This document shows positions 12,036-23,890 of a stretch of 64,000 bases of DNA, one piece after another. The stretch lies in assembly GCA_014529385.2 (NCBI GenBank), contig CM043958.1, positions 91,707,935 to 91,771,934 on the forward strand, in the 5' to 3' direction. Positions within the stretch are counted from its first letter, which is position 1. Each line of letters opens with the position of its first letter. The notes under the pieces are model-generated. The model was not told the DNA's origin and did not search any database. It saw nothing but the letters and a program-made list of their open reading frames with translations. The position numbers and the translations under genes are program-made. The DNA comes from Adiantum capillus-veneris. Taxonomy: Eukaryota > Streptophyta > Polypodiopsida > Polypodiales > Pteridaceae.

Positions 12036-13012
12036 TGTCAGAAAAATATGCCCCTATCATCAGCTAAAGGAGCTCTGATCCAAACTGTTACCCCCTTCCA
12101 TGTCAGTGGTCCATTTGACAACGACCAGCCATGAAATAGTAGAACTCCAAAAAATAAGTGATTTGTTTGAGGATTGATCGAATGGATGCCCACCTAGCCG
12201 AGCACATAGCCAGACATCACACTTGTACTCTATTAATTGTTTGAGCTAGTGTAGTGATACTCTGTGTAAATCCCAATTCCAGAGTAGCAGCCAGGCGATG
12301 TAATGCTATCATGATAATTGTAAAGGTCCATGTGAACTGGCCACTGGCCATTTAGAATGCCCTAGGTATAAATGTCAATAACCTTAATGTGAAAGAAGGC
12401 TTATTTTCAGAGAAGAAAGAACTCTACTATACATACGCTCAAGCTACGAAGCAGCTCCAACTTGTAATCATCGCAACTAATGATTGGGTAATCCATTTTC
12501 AATCCTAAAATGTGCATTGTGTTTGTCTTTCTTTGCTTTTTCATTCAAGTGTAAGCATTATCAATTTTGTTGAGGTTTGTGACTACGTGCTAGTGAGCCT
12601 AATCTTCATATTTGAGTGCTTAAATCACCGTTTTTAGTCGTTTTGACCATAGGAGAGTGTTCTTAGACCATAGGGCGACATTTTTGGATAATTCTATTGA
12701 AATTTTTAGGAACTTTTTCATGATGGATCATGATTTTGGTACCTTGTTGAATTGAGACCAAACTTGGTAGGATAATGCCCCTAGGTGTGCTAGACCTCCT
12801 CCTAAAGTTTCGTTGCGTTTTAAGTCCGTTCAAGTGTCAAAATGGTGTGATGACCTAGAGCTGTGAGAAAGGACATAGGCAGATTTCCTTGATCATTGAG
12901 TGTTGTTTTGCTTGTTGAGCTGGTGTGTTTGCTTGTTAAGGTTCACTTCTTGAGATTGACGATCTCAAAGAGTCTTCGTGCCCCATCCGAGTCACTTCCC
13001 TGAGTATTGACA
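12036..13012 (+). repeat. Possible solo LTR (977 bp)
   Basis: The stretch opens TGTCAG and closes TTGACA, giving TGTCA/TGACA ends. A TATA-like TATAAATG lies inside (about 12367) with a plausible transcribed part after it. No 5-bp target duplication is visible (flanks AAGG and TTATG), no primer-binding site follows, and no second copy is in the window. The call is weak. Confidence 0.22.
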
Positions 13013-16000
13013 TTATGTTAGTACCATATCGCTATACTACAGACGTCGATTGCGATGACCCGCTAACACAATTGTAAACATGTCAATGCCATTTTAGCAT
13101 ACCTCCTACAATTAACATATGAGGAACCCTCTGATCCACTAGCCTACAATTCATGATTTTGAAAGGAGCTAAGATGTTTACTTGGCATATAGGATCCAAC
13201 ACTCACCCCTTTACTGCTACTACTTGATATGCAAACACACACAAATTAACGTGGATCATGAGAGACCTGTATATATAAAAACAATGAACCAGAATCCATC
13301 TAACTACATCCAAAGTGGACGCTCCCCAAAAACTTTGCTTTGACATGGGAGACAAATTTGATGGAGATTGGAAATGTACATAGTGCTTGATTTCCCATGG
13401 ATAAATCCTTTTCTATTGCTCATGATTTGTTGAATTCATCTAAGCTCACCCTTATTGAGTGCCATTTTGAATTTGACCAATGATGAGCAGTATTCAAATC
13501 CTCAATTTGTGGTATAGTTCCAGCATAGCTAAACAATAGGAGAATTAAAAGGATCCATGCAACCTTGTAACTCTTGGAATCCAAAGAAAAAAAAGTCCAT
13601 GCAAAACTTACATCCTCATTAACTTCAAACCTGATCTTGAACCTCACACAAACATGCATCTTATTTGAAATGAAGCCAAAATATTTTTGGCAAGAACAAT
13701 GAATGAGGATGGACTAGCCTTACAATCACAAAAAGTCAATATCTTGGATATAATAGCTTAGAAACTTGTCACAAATTCAAAGTATACTAGCCTTGTCTTG
13801 TAAACCATAGAAAACGTGGTCCTTATCTCTACAACATGGGCAGTAGTCGCAATCATTCCCATGTGAATGCAGTCACTACTAGAAATATTTTAAGATTAAG
13901 AAGTGGGTTGACGTCTAGTGCATTAAATCCCGACTTTTAGATCCCCATTTGCACCCCTTCTCAAGAAGGCTAATGTAATACCAATTGTTCAACACACAAA
14001 CACTATATGGTAGGTACTCGACTACTATCACATGAGTACATGTACAGACATACCTAAGAAATACAACAATATCTCAAGCACACAACTCTTGTCCTTGGGA
14101 GGTCAAGGTGCAAATCACGTGAGATAAAAGCTCCAGATAGTGCAAGAGGTACCTTTGAAAGAGGATTCAAAATGGAAACAACTTCACCTTAGCTAGAAAA
14201 AGAAGAGAAAGCTATTCAAAAACCTCATCAAAGTCCATTTTAGCCTACAAAACCAAGAGAAAAAATAAGCTCAATTTATGCGCAAACAACTTCCATTTAA
14301 TCCAGCTCTTATCCCATTGTACTTATCATAATAAGAAACTCTCACCACACACATGGGAGTTATGCGACCAAGCATCTCTAACACGCTGCTAATCTTTCTT
14401 TGGTATGCTCTATGATCCATAGGCATATCTCACGTTTGGTTTATCTAGTCTTTAATTTCCACAACACTACTATCTATCTCTTTGGACCTTCAAGGTGAAA
14501 TGATAGCTCTTCTTAGCAAATTAAAGCAAGAACTTTGCAAAAGAAACTAAATGCTACATGAATTTGTAGAGAACTTTAACCACTTGATCATTGGTAGAAA
14601 CTCCTCCATGACTACCTCAACTTGCTTTGAGATGCCTATCACAAAACATACACATGTGTTTAATTGAGAGCAAGCCTACTTTCTTCAAGTATCTGTTTTT
14701 GACTCGACATGAAAAAGCTATAGAAAATCTCAAATAATCCACTACATGGACTATATGTTTATAATCTAAGTTATCGCATTTGGCAATGTAAGCAATTATC
14801 AAAACTAAGTACTTGTGGCATTCAACATGACCAGCCTAGGCTCAAGTGTAGCTCCAAGAATCTAGCTTTCAACCATCACCAATATTGAAACTAAGCAATT
14901 AGAAACATTTCAAAGACACTATTAGTAACTCAATATGGTCCAAAAGGAAACAACTCATTAGCACGTCGTAATCAGTCCTCCTAAAAGTCTAGCACCTTAC
15001 AATGAGACAACTAAGTTTCTCATAAGCGGGGACGGGAATTGAGTGAGCTTCTCGAGGGATCTCACGAGCGAGTTTTTTCAAAGACTTTCACTAATGCAAC
15101 TTTTGAAGTGAAAACGATTTCCACATCGTGGATGTAGAGAGCTTTTTGGAGGGAGCTTTTGATGTAAAAAGGACCTTGAAACCAATATTTCCAAAGTCAA
15201 AAAAATATGCTTTGGATTAAATCGACAAGGCTCAACACAATGCCCTCTACCCAAAAATATGGTTTGGATTCTATCTGCAAGGCTCTACACAGTGGCCTCT
15301 ATTTAGGGTACTATAGGCTTTCTTTACATGCACGTTCAAGTTGCAAAATAGGATAATAATAAAAGGGCTTTGAAAAACACAAATATTGCATTGTAAACAA
15401 GTCTCTCTCAATGGGAGAATTTAGAATATACTAAATTTATTCAAAAAATAAATAATATATTAAAAGACCAGTTACAATTCATGCGATACAATTACATGAT
15501 CACACCAAGAGATTTGAGCGACACAACTCAATTTAACTCCATGGTTATCCCGTTTGATGATAGTAAAACACATGAATCACATCCTGAATTGATATCTTTG
15601 CTCTGATTAATAAAAACATTGTGGTTTAAATCCAATCCAAAGTAGCAAAGAAAGATGAAGTAGATATGCTTGCAGGTCATGTCTACTTTTCTTTGTGCCA
15701 CTCGTTTTGGAAAGTCTCCACATATACACATCGGGCTATATGTGATATGAGATTCATACCTCTCACTCCGGACTTGCGAAGAAAATGTTTCCACCATGAA
15801 TTTCTCATGTATATTCTTCTTTACAACAATGTGCTACAAAATCTGGGATTCCATGGTTACTATTGATTCAATTCTCTTGGAGGCTTGAATTGATACTCCA
15901 AGTCGATAACGCACATTGTTTGTTTCCTTAATTGAAATCTTCTTCACTATCTAGCCTCTCGATTCCAATTTCTGCAACTTGAAAGCATTCATGTATGTTA

Positions 16001-16033
16001 CCTTTTCCACTGGCCATATATTTGGGACTCTTG
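13013..16033. other. Gene-free stretch
   Basis: AT-rich sequence with no convincing reading frame. It contains a CACTA-type end at 13874. Around 15385-15425, about 45 bp resemble the chromovirus LTR interior (the AACAAGTCTCTCT and ATGGGAGAA words in the same order), probably a relic of an old LTR. Otherwise nothing is seen. Confidence 0.5.
13874..13885 (+). repeat. CACTA-type transposon terminal motif
   Basis: CACTACTAGAAA is the classic terminal sequence of plant CACTA (En/Spm) DNA transposons. The following bases contain short GC-bearing words (TTGACGTCTAG, CCCGACTTTT) of the sort found as subterminal repeats. The opposite end (TTTCTAGTAGTG) and a transposase were not found, so this could be a truncated element or chance. 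Confidence 0.35.
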
Positions 16034-16313
16034 TGATGGGTTGCAGCTATCGGGGGTGAAGCCGGTGGGGTGCCATGGCTAGGAGAATTGGTGCAGAACA
16101 AGATGGAGAGAGAGAGAGAGAGAGAGAGAGATCGATACTCAGCAAAAAATAACACGCTATGCTTGATTGATTGATTGAAAAACCAAACCATTACATATAT
16201 AGAGTAAAGACTGCCCATGCAAACTCAACTGTAAACTGGACTTTCCTCTGCGTGCTTCAAGGGAGTATCCCACGTGCTGACACCATCAATCGAATGAGGG
16301 CTTGAACCCAACA
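16034..16313 (-). repeat. 3' LTR of the small element
   Basis: Minus-strand LTR with a (GA)13 tract at 16106-16131 and a TATA-like CTCTATATATG read on the minus strand at about 16194-16204. The polypurine tract follows on its right side. Confidence 0.8.
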
Positions 16314-17590
16314 ATCCCCCCCTCAAGCCCGAACTAGACAAACCATTTTCATGATACCTCAAGTTTTTGGTATACTCGGTAACCGTGAGTTTTAGGTTGT
16401 CTCACAACCAAAGATTTTTGGTGTATCCATAACCTTGTGCTATGATAGGAAATCCCCCCTTGAACAGATAGGGTGTAGGTTAAAAAATTAGCTACCAATG
16501 AGTGGAGTTTTTGGTTCACTTCCAAACCTTGGGTTTAAGGTGTACACAGCTCACAAGAAACGGGACAAAAATGGGCTGAGAACAAATATGTTTGGGAGGT
16601 CTTAACGCTTTTATTTGTGGCAGTGTCTATAACCCTGTACAAATTTTTGACTGCATGGCAATAACTGACAATAGATCATGTAAAAGGAGGCTTTGACTGG
16701 AACATATATGACAAAACAAGACTATAACACTGAACAGTTAAATATAAGTTGTGAAAACTTGTACTGCAATCTCGAAGGAGATCTTCTTGAGAGATGTATA
16801 GCATTTGTTGATGTATTTGAGTGCTTGAGTCAAATAGTTGAAAGAGTCTTTACTGGCTTCATTGGTCAAAGAATACCTTAATTCGATTTGCATATGTGGA
16901 TTGACCATCTTCTTGTGACTGTTTCTTCTATACCGTTGCCAAGTATTTTGTCGACACTCCAAACTGTGCATGTGCTCATATCACCTCGTGGCAAATGCTT
17001 TGCTTGCTCAGTTTGATGTGTTGCACCTTCAATAGGATTTGAGAGCATTTTGGAATGTCGGAGAAGCATCACCTTTCCCGAGTAGCAAGCTCTATTGTAG
17101 TGTTGTGAGGAGATTTGCCTAGTTGAGAATCGGCAACTTTTGATATGCCGCAAAATTTGCCAATATCCTGCAATCTAGAAATTCACAATTTCTTGATCTA
17201 CTAATCAACTATGAGCATCGATGAGCACCATACTGCAGGGTTGAGGATACCCGAGGGTGTGGATACCCACTTGACAGAGTAAAGGGGTGGCCACTTTATT
17301 AAAATGTGAAACCGGATGAAAACAAAACTAAAAAAAACGACCAAGCTGTTGATGACGAGCTCTGCAGACAACAGCGCCGAAGATGGTGAGATCTGCAGAT
17401 GACAACATTGAAGATGGTTTCGCTCACAACGGGCTCAAAAGGCCAAATTGGCAGGAGCTACTATTGACAAATAATGATTCTCAAGCCAGGGTGATCCTGT
17501 TGTCGCAGTTTGATGCAGGTCGACCCACGAGCTTCCCCCTTTGCAGGCAGCAGTTCTTGCACCGTGTAGACTCAAGCCAAGACTGGGTGG

Positions 17591-17601
17591 CTCTGATACC
17601 A
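17591..17601 (-). promoter_or_regulatory. Primer-binding site of the small LTR element
   Basis: CTCTGATACCA on the + strand is TGGTATCAGAG on the minus strand, matching initiator-Met tRNA. Two bases separate it from the LTR. Confidence 0.85.
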
Positions 17602-17603
17602 GA

Positions 17604-17674
17604 TGATGGGTTGCAGCTATGGGGGGTGAAGCCGGTGGGGTTCCATGGCTAGGAGAATTGGTGCAGAACAAGAT

Positions 17675-17756
<82 letters not shown>

Positions 17757-17937
17757 CGATACTCAACAGAAAATTACACACTATGCTTGATTGATTGATT
17801 GAAAAACCAAACCATTACATATATAGAGTAAAGAGTGCCCATGCAAACTCAACTGCAAACTGGGCTTTCCTCTGCATGCTTCAAGGGAGTATCCCACATA
17901 CTGACACCATCAATCAAATGAGGGATTGAACCCAACA
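17604..17937 (-). repeat. 5' LTR of the small element
   Basis: Same ends as the other LTR but with the GA tract expanded to about 78 bp (17678-17755), which accounts for its greater length. Confidence 0.8.
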
Positions 17938-18540
17938 TCTAGTCTCTAGCAAGGCACTGAGTGATCTTGTTATAGATCTTCCATGTCTAATCCACACTAT
18001 CATTACAAAACCACATGAATTATGACTTAGAACCGCTACCATGAGCACTGTTAGCACCTCTTTCTCAAGTCCGAACACCCCAAAAGGATGGTGAAATAGC
18101 ACCTGCACTCATGCTCTTTATATTCTTGTCACACTTACCAACTCTAGATCCCAACCACCCAACATTGAACCCTACTTCCCTTTGGTATCCATTGTATTGC
18201 TCACATTGTCTTATGAATGTCTGTCTCCTCAACTACTAGTCCACACTCTTGTTCATCGTCCACATGGCTATCCACTTTGGTAGTTGCATGGAGACCTCCA
18301 TGATTTTGTGAGATGTTTTGTGCGAGGTACTTAGGTTAATGTGTAGATTTTTCCTCCTCATAGCTCACATTCCCAGCCTATTTATGCTTCTTGGCTATTG
18401 TAATGTTATCCTCCTCTACTGTTGGTTGTTGATATAGGGGTGTAACTCTAAGCTCATCCTCAATCTCTCTTGCAATAGTAGTCGGGTGCTTGGCCCTGTT
18501 GTGCCCGAGGAGTAATTGTTTTTTCCCGATGAGTAATTGT
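17938..18540. other. Gene-free stretch
   Basis: No protein-like frame, repeat or RNA gene recognised. Confidence 0.5.
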
Positions 18541-18812
18541 TACTTAGTGACCCCCCCATGGTATTTACCCTTTGGGGGGTCACTAAGTATAAATTGTATA
18601 TATCATGTGCTTTCAAGGATCATTTCTAAAACTCCTTTTTTGTGAGTTTTTGACCAATAAAATAGACCCTTTTTCTATTCAATTTGTAATTTGTTTTCCC
18701 AATTCCATTTTGTAGTACCCTTTTGCATGTGAAAATGTGAGGAAAAATAAAACTTAATGACCCCTTCTGCTGCACTCATGTGATAGTCACATAGTTATTA
18801 AGTGATCCCCCC
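18541..18812. repeat. Inverted-repeat cluster, possible MITE
   Basis: TACTTAGTGACCCCCC (18541-18556) is repeated perfectly in inverted order at 18574-18589, with a 17-base loop. The right arm GGGGTCACTAAGT (18576-18588) also pairs, at 12 of 13 positions, with ACTTAATGACCCC at 18752-18764, and a third related word lies at 18797-18812. A 190-bp element with GGGGTCACTAAGT ends is one reading. No clean target duplication is seen. Confidence 0.4.
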
Positions 18813-20589
18813 TACCCGCGAGTATCTTTCCTCCACAAAAGCAAGCATCTTCACACTTTGAAGCAAAGCATTCGACAGATCTAACATGCATGCAATGTAA
18901 AAGCTTAATATTCATTTGTTTCCCTCACATGCAAGCCAGCTCATGAAGGCCCCCAACCCGCCGACACCAAGGTCAAGATGGGGGGTCCTTGAAAGGTCTC
19001 TAGATCTAACAGAAAATCTGTAAGTAAGAAAAATCCAAGGAATAGACCTTTGCCATTGGCGATGTCTTGGGACTATAGCCCTAGAAAATACCTACTGAAA
19101 AAAAAACTAAAATTTCAAAAAAAAAATGGCCCTACAACTTCTGTGAATGGGCTAAGTTATCCTCATCCAACATGATTTTCCCCTTGTTGCACAAGTGAGG
19201 GCACAACCGTTGGTGGACTCCTCTTCCAAATGAAGAAGTCTTCCAATGTTTAGTGCGCGGGAATGGATAGTTACCTGACTAATCAAGTCCTCCCATCCAT
19301 GATTGAAAACCTTAGTTGATCCCCACTTACCACTTGGAACTCACACATGCCTCTTTGATATTTAATTACTACCACATTCTTTCAACATTTAAAATAATAG
19401 TTGATTTTAACTTTTCGGCACAATGATTCATTGAAACACGTACTGAAATCAATATTAGAAAATAGTCTTTAGCAAGAAAGCATCTTTAAACTTAAGACAA
19501 GGTTCAATACTTGAAAAACCTGACTTGTACTCAACTTGTCTCAAGCACACCTATACATGGGTGAAAAACGGAACCCTTCCTTATTCATAGTCTGGGGTGG
19601 TAAAGCATCACCCAAAGTTCGAGGCACCCATACACCAAAACATACAATCGGGTGGTTCCCTTAGGATAAAAATGGTATCTTAAGATATATAAATAAACAT
19701 ACACATGTACTGAGTAAAAACTCCTCGTACCGATAACCAACTCATCTATGGCTAAAAAGCCATCGTTACTCATCACCTGAAGTGAAAAATATATCAAGGA
19801 ATCAAGGGTGTCTCGAGACAAGTTGTCTTAAGGATAATCTACCATTTCTTTTCTAGATCAAATAGGCTAACCCAACCCATTCTTTTGTAAATTGCTAGAC
19901 TACAAACAATTGCAGGTTGGTTCCTTGGAAGATACCCTTCTGGTTTTCAACCAATTTTATCCTTTCCTAAGTCCTTAACCACTCTTTAACGAATGCAATG
20001 TTATTAATTAAAAATAATTTGAACTAGTTATAATTTAAATTATAACAAAGACCCGCCTTTGAGTGGTCAGGTATCTGTTGAAGCTTTGAAGCCCAAACAC
20101 CCTCGTCTGTATGCCTACTGCTTGGTATGGCCTCATGATCGTGAGACCCCTTGGCCCTCTTTGCAATACTATCATCTTCTTCCATTGCTTGGTTTGTTCG
20201 GGTCCTCTTGGAAGCCATGAATTCTATTCTTATAAAAAGGACCTCTAATTATTAGATAAATTATCAAATTGTGTTTTTTACCATTCTATAACGTATTTCC
20301 ATGACTTAGGCTAATTTCTAGACCCTGGGGAAATTTAGTTGGCTATAGAATATTCTTCTGGTTTAATACCATTCTCGTAACTATTTATACCTTAGTTTAG
20401 CCATAAGAATTTCATGATTAATTTTTAGGAACTAACCTGCTAGATTTTTCTTTATAATTGTAGTCAAAATTAGTAACTTCTTGACATAGTAGTTTCTTAA
20501 TCGTTTATATGTATAAGGCCTAGATTCCTTAAAGGATTTCTAGGATCTTCTAATTATCTTATGGATTTTTGAGTCCAAAAATGGCTTAT
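18813..20589. other. AT-rich stretch without a recognised gene
   Basis: The only frame with some character is on the minus strand at 20218-20024. It encodes 64 residues starting MASKRTRTNQAMEEDD, with two basic clusters and a TATA-like TTATAAGA about 20 bp before the ATG. Basic MA-K-R-T-R starts are common in plant retrotransposon Gag, but nothing Gag-like follows, so I do not call a gene. Confidence 0.45.
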
Positions 20590-21640
20590 TTTTTGCTTGA
20601 TATTTATTATAGTACTTATCTCATGAGAGACATATTTATCTCAACTTCCTAACAATGTATTATACCTCCACTAATTATCTTAAAAACTTTTAAATGGATT
20701 TACTATTTAATTTTCAGCCAGAAATAGGGTTTTTATGCCAAGATAATTACTAAAACTAATTAACTAATCATGAGCTAGTTATCTCAAATTATGTATGCTT
20801 AGATTTTTTTGATAAATATCTCATTAACTTTTAAGCATTTTTGCTAGTTATCCGCATTAATTTTCAACCAATAATAGATTTTTAGGCCAAGATAATTACT
20901 AAAACTAATAAAATATTTATGAGCTAATTATTGAAAGTTATTAACACTTAGATAGTTCTCTTAAAAATATACTATTAACTTATAAACATGTTTGCTAATT
21001 ATCTCTATAAATTTTTAGCCTAAAACAAGATTTTTAAGCCAAGATAATTACTCAAACTAATTAACTATCTATGAGCTAGTTATATTGGGTTGTTAACACT
21101 GACATAATCTTTTGATAGATATCTCATTACCTTTTAAACATATTTTCCAATTATCTTAATAAATTTTCAACCAAAAATAGGATCTTAAACCAAGATAATT
21201 ACTAAAACTAATTAATTATTTATGAGCTAATTATCTCCAATTCCTAACACTTAGATATTTCTTTGATAAATATCTCATTAAATTTTAAATATGTTTGGTT
21301 ATTTTTCCTATTAATTTTCAACCAAAAATAGGGTTTTTAAGCCAAGATAGTTACTAAAACTAGTTAACTATTTATGAGTTGATTATCGCAAGCTATTAAT
21401 GCTTAAATATTTCTCTAATAAATATGTCATTAACTATTAAACATTTTTGCTAATTATCCCCATTATTCTTTACCAAAAACAAGGTTTTTAGGCCAAGATA
21501 ATTAGTATAATTAATTAAATAATTATGATCTATTTATCTTGAGTTTTTAACACAATAATATATCTTTCATAATTTTCTTATGGTTAATAGGGTACTTTTT
21601 TTATTTTCCCATCAATTCTAAGCTTTGAAACATACAGATT
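20590..21640 (+). repeat. 151-bp satellite-like tandem array
   Basis: The word CCAAGATAATTAC (or close variants) recurs at 20738, 20887, 21039, 21190, 21342 and 21493, at intervals of 149, 152, 151, 152 and 151 bp. Each unit also carries ATGAGCTAATTATC, AATATCTCATTAAC and TTTTCAACCAAAAATAGG in the same order. At least six units and a partial one are present, diverged but with regular length. The sequence is strongly AT-rich. Confidence 0.88.
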
Positions 21641-23017
21641 TTGTTTAATTAAATATTGAAATTAGTTGAAAAATTATGACATAATTTTTGCAGCTTTTTA
21701 TCACTATGTATCAACTCTCAAAATTACTTTGCAATTAAATAAGCTTAATTGCTATATTTCCCTTTAATTAAGGTCAAAACTAATCAATTTCAGTCCTAGT
21801 ATAGGTCAATAGTTAGTTATATTACTAATCATAATTAAGGATTAGGTAATCAACAGTCTAATAGTATATAAGAAAGTAATTAATAATAGAGAGAGGTCTT
21901 ATCTTCTCTAATTAATAAGATAATTAAAGAAATTAGACATAAATTAATATCATTTACTAATTAATTGAGATTAACACTAATTACCTCGCTTAACCACTAG
22001 ACTTTTTTCTCACTTCGTGATTTTTGTGAAGTATCTCTCTAGCATGAGAGATATTTGGCTAGGAGTCCGAGTCTGAGAACAATTGTGAAACTTAAGGGCC
22101 CATTAATATTTTTTTTGGTACATAGTGGAATTTTTTAGCAGTATCTTGCAGCTCAAGTATGCCTCCAACTCCAGATGGCACCAACTGCTGCTAAATTAGT
22201 CCCTAGAAGGTCAGTGCTGGCCCTTCCCAGCACTTGTCCACTTTAATTTTCAACCCTACTAATTTTCAAGCCTATTTTTTGCTTTATCGGTAAGTATTTG
22301 GAAAAATATCTAGTAGGTTATGATCAAATTCTTGGGTTTTAATGATTACTAAAAAATTTCAATTTTTGTATCCAATTAAAGTAAATGTAAAAACTTCCAG
22401 AGGCCATAGCGGGGTCGATTTTCACCCAAATTCAGTTTTGAGAATTCTTAGTTATAGTATTGTCGTGCTTAAAGTTCCAAAGATACCAAGCCTTGCTAAG
22501 ATTAGGCAAGTTATCATTGATTTTTCAGAATTAAGCCTCTTTGAATAGGCTTACTACAATTTTCCTTAAGTACATCAACTGAAAATCTTACAACTCGCAT
22601 GCTTTGTCTCAACAAGGTTTGTAGAAGGTACGAATGACAGATCATCCACTTCCTGCAGCACAATTTCATTAAGAGATAGTATACCAACTATGGAAAAAAC
22701 CTCCCCACAAATATTAAATAGTCAATGTCTACCCGGACAAAGTGTTTTCAAGAGCTCAAGTTTTAGTATTGTTATTAATTTTACAACAAATGAGAAAAAC
22801 AAAAAAATTGATGTAATCCTTTTTGTTGCATTAGAAATATACATTGAATCTTGTTCATTGCTCTTCCTTGGAAAATGTTGCAAAGTATTCTGGGATTTTG
22901 GTTCTGTGTGAGTGATCCTCCTTCTCTTGCCTTCATCTCTTGATAGAAACAACATGATCTGCTTTTGTTGTTGGCTGCACATTCAGGTTGGTGGGCGCTA
23001 TTTTCTCAATCTCTACT
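21641..23017. other. AT-rich stretch without a recognised gene
   Basis: No convincing reading frame, repeat or RNA gene. Single AT-rich words from the satellite continue to about 21990 but without a regular period. Confidence 0.5.
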
Positions 23018-23297
23018 TTAGCATGGGGGTTTCTTTTGTAGAAGCAAGACTGACCGCTTATTGCAAAATAGAGGATGCTTGTCATACACCAATAATTGTC
23101 CAGGGTGTGTGATTCCACATGCTAGACCATATGTTGCTTGTGTCAAAAAATATTGACTCCACAAGCCATACACACATGGGCCTTGACCAAACATTGTCAA
23201 TGTTGCTTGCTTCTCCAAAAGCATAATCTTGTCTGTATACCATCTCATGAGGGCCCCTCCTCGACAATACTAAATTAAAATAAACCAATGGTTTCAA
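23018..23297 (-). pseudogene. Unrecognised exon-like open frame
   Basis: On the minus strand an open frame of about 85 codons reads ALMRWYTDKIMLLEKQ, then GPCVYGLWSQYFLTQA, then ITHPGQLLVYDKHP before its stop at 23018-23020. It is rich in Trp, Tyr, Cys and Gly and looks more protein-like than its surroundings. An AG preceded by a T-rich run lies just upstream (TTTTAATTTAG), so it might be a decayed exon. I do not recognise the family. A neighbouring frame is also open over part of it, so chance is possible. Confidence 0.3.
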
Positions 23298-23716
23298 TGT
23301 AATTTGTCAAAAAATGAATAACATTTGCCTTGTAAACTAATACAAATCTCAATCTCAAAACATTTGATACTAGCCACCTACTTAGTAAGCTTCCCAAAGG
23401 GATTTAAGACACACATATGAAATGGATTGTTCTTTAAATAACAAATAATGCATACTCTTAAACAACCATGCAAAGCTTCACTAGTCAAATCAAAACACAT
23501 TACAAAACAACTCATTAAAAGATTAATCTTTTTGAACAAAAACAATTATATGTGATATGAATGCACATCTATGCTTAAGCAAAATGCACTTTAAAAAAGC
23601 ACCATCTGTATTTAATTTTGAGTTTGTACATAAAATATAAATCTTAAAAATTTTGCCAAAGTCTTCTTTGTACGGAGACCTCTTTCTCAAAAAAAATCAG
23701 CACACCCTTTTCTTTT

Positions 23717-23890
23717 CTTGGGCTCCCACATGGGATTTTCATCACAGAATTTCTTTTTCCAAAAAAATTGTCCACTTCATCTTGGGCTCCCACGTGGGAT
23801 TTAAGGATTATCTTACACATTAAAATCAAACAGTTTCCACCTCATCTTGGGCTCCCACGTGGAATTTAAGGATTATATTACACATTAAAA
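23717..23890 (+). repeat. 64-bp tandem repeat, three copies
   Basis: CTTGGGCTCCCACGTGGGATTT (first copy CACATGGG) starts at 23717, 23781 and 23846. Each copy contains CCCACGTGGG or a near palindrome, and the last two share the GGATTATNTTACACATTAAAA tail. Confidence 0.85.

Larger units (their letters stand above)
16034..17937 (-). mobile_element. Small non-coding LTR retrotransposon
   Basis: Two LTRs of 280 bp (16034-16313) and 334 bp (17604-17937) flank about 1,290 bp. On the minus strand each LTR begins TGTTGGGTTC and ends CCCATCA. The minus strand also has an initiator-Met primer-binding site (17591-17601) inside the 17604 LTR and a GGGCTTGAGGGGGGGAT purine tract (16314-16330) next to the other LTR. 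The flanks TCTTG and TCTAG match at four of five bases, a decayed 5-bp target duplication. The internal region has no recognisable gag or pol in any frame, so the element depended on proteins from another element (LARD/TRIM type). Excluding the GA tract, the LTRs differ at roughly 6-7 percent of sites. Confidence 0.82.

Noticed and set aside
16738-17153. Copia pol remnant in the small LTR element
   Set aside because: A few residues recall a copia RT tether (SNPIEG) but no ordered motifs follow in any frame.
20738-21505. CRISPR-like regular spacing of a conserved word at 151 bp
   Set aside because: Whole units repeat, with no unique spacers and no cas genes. It is a tandem satellite in a plant genome.
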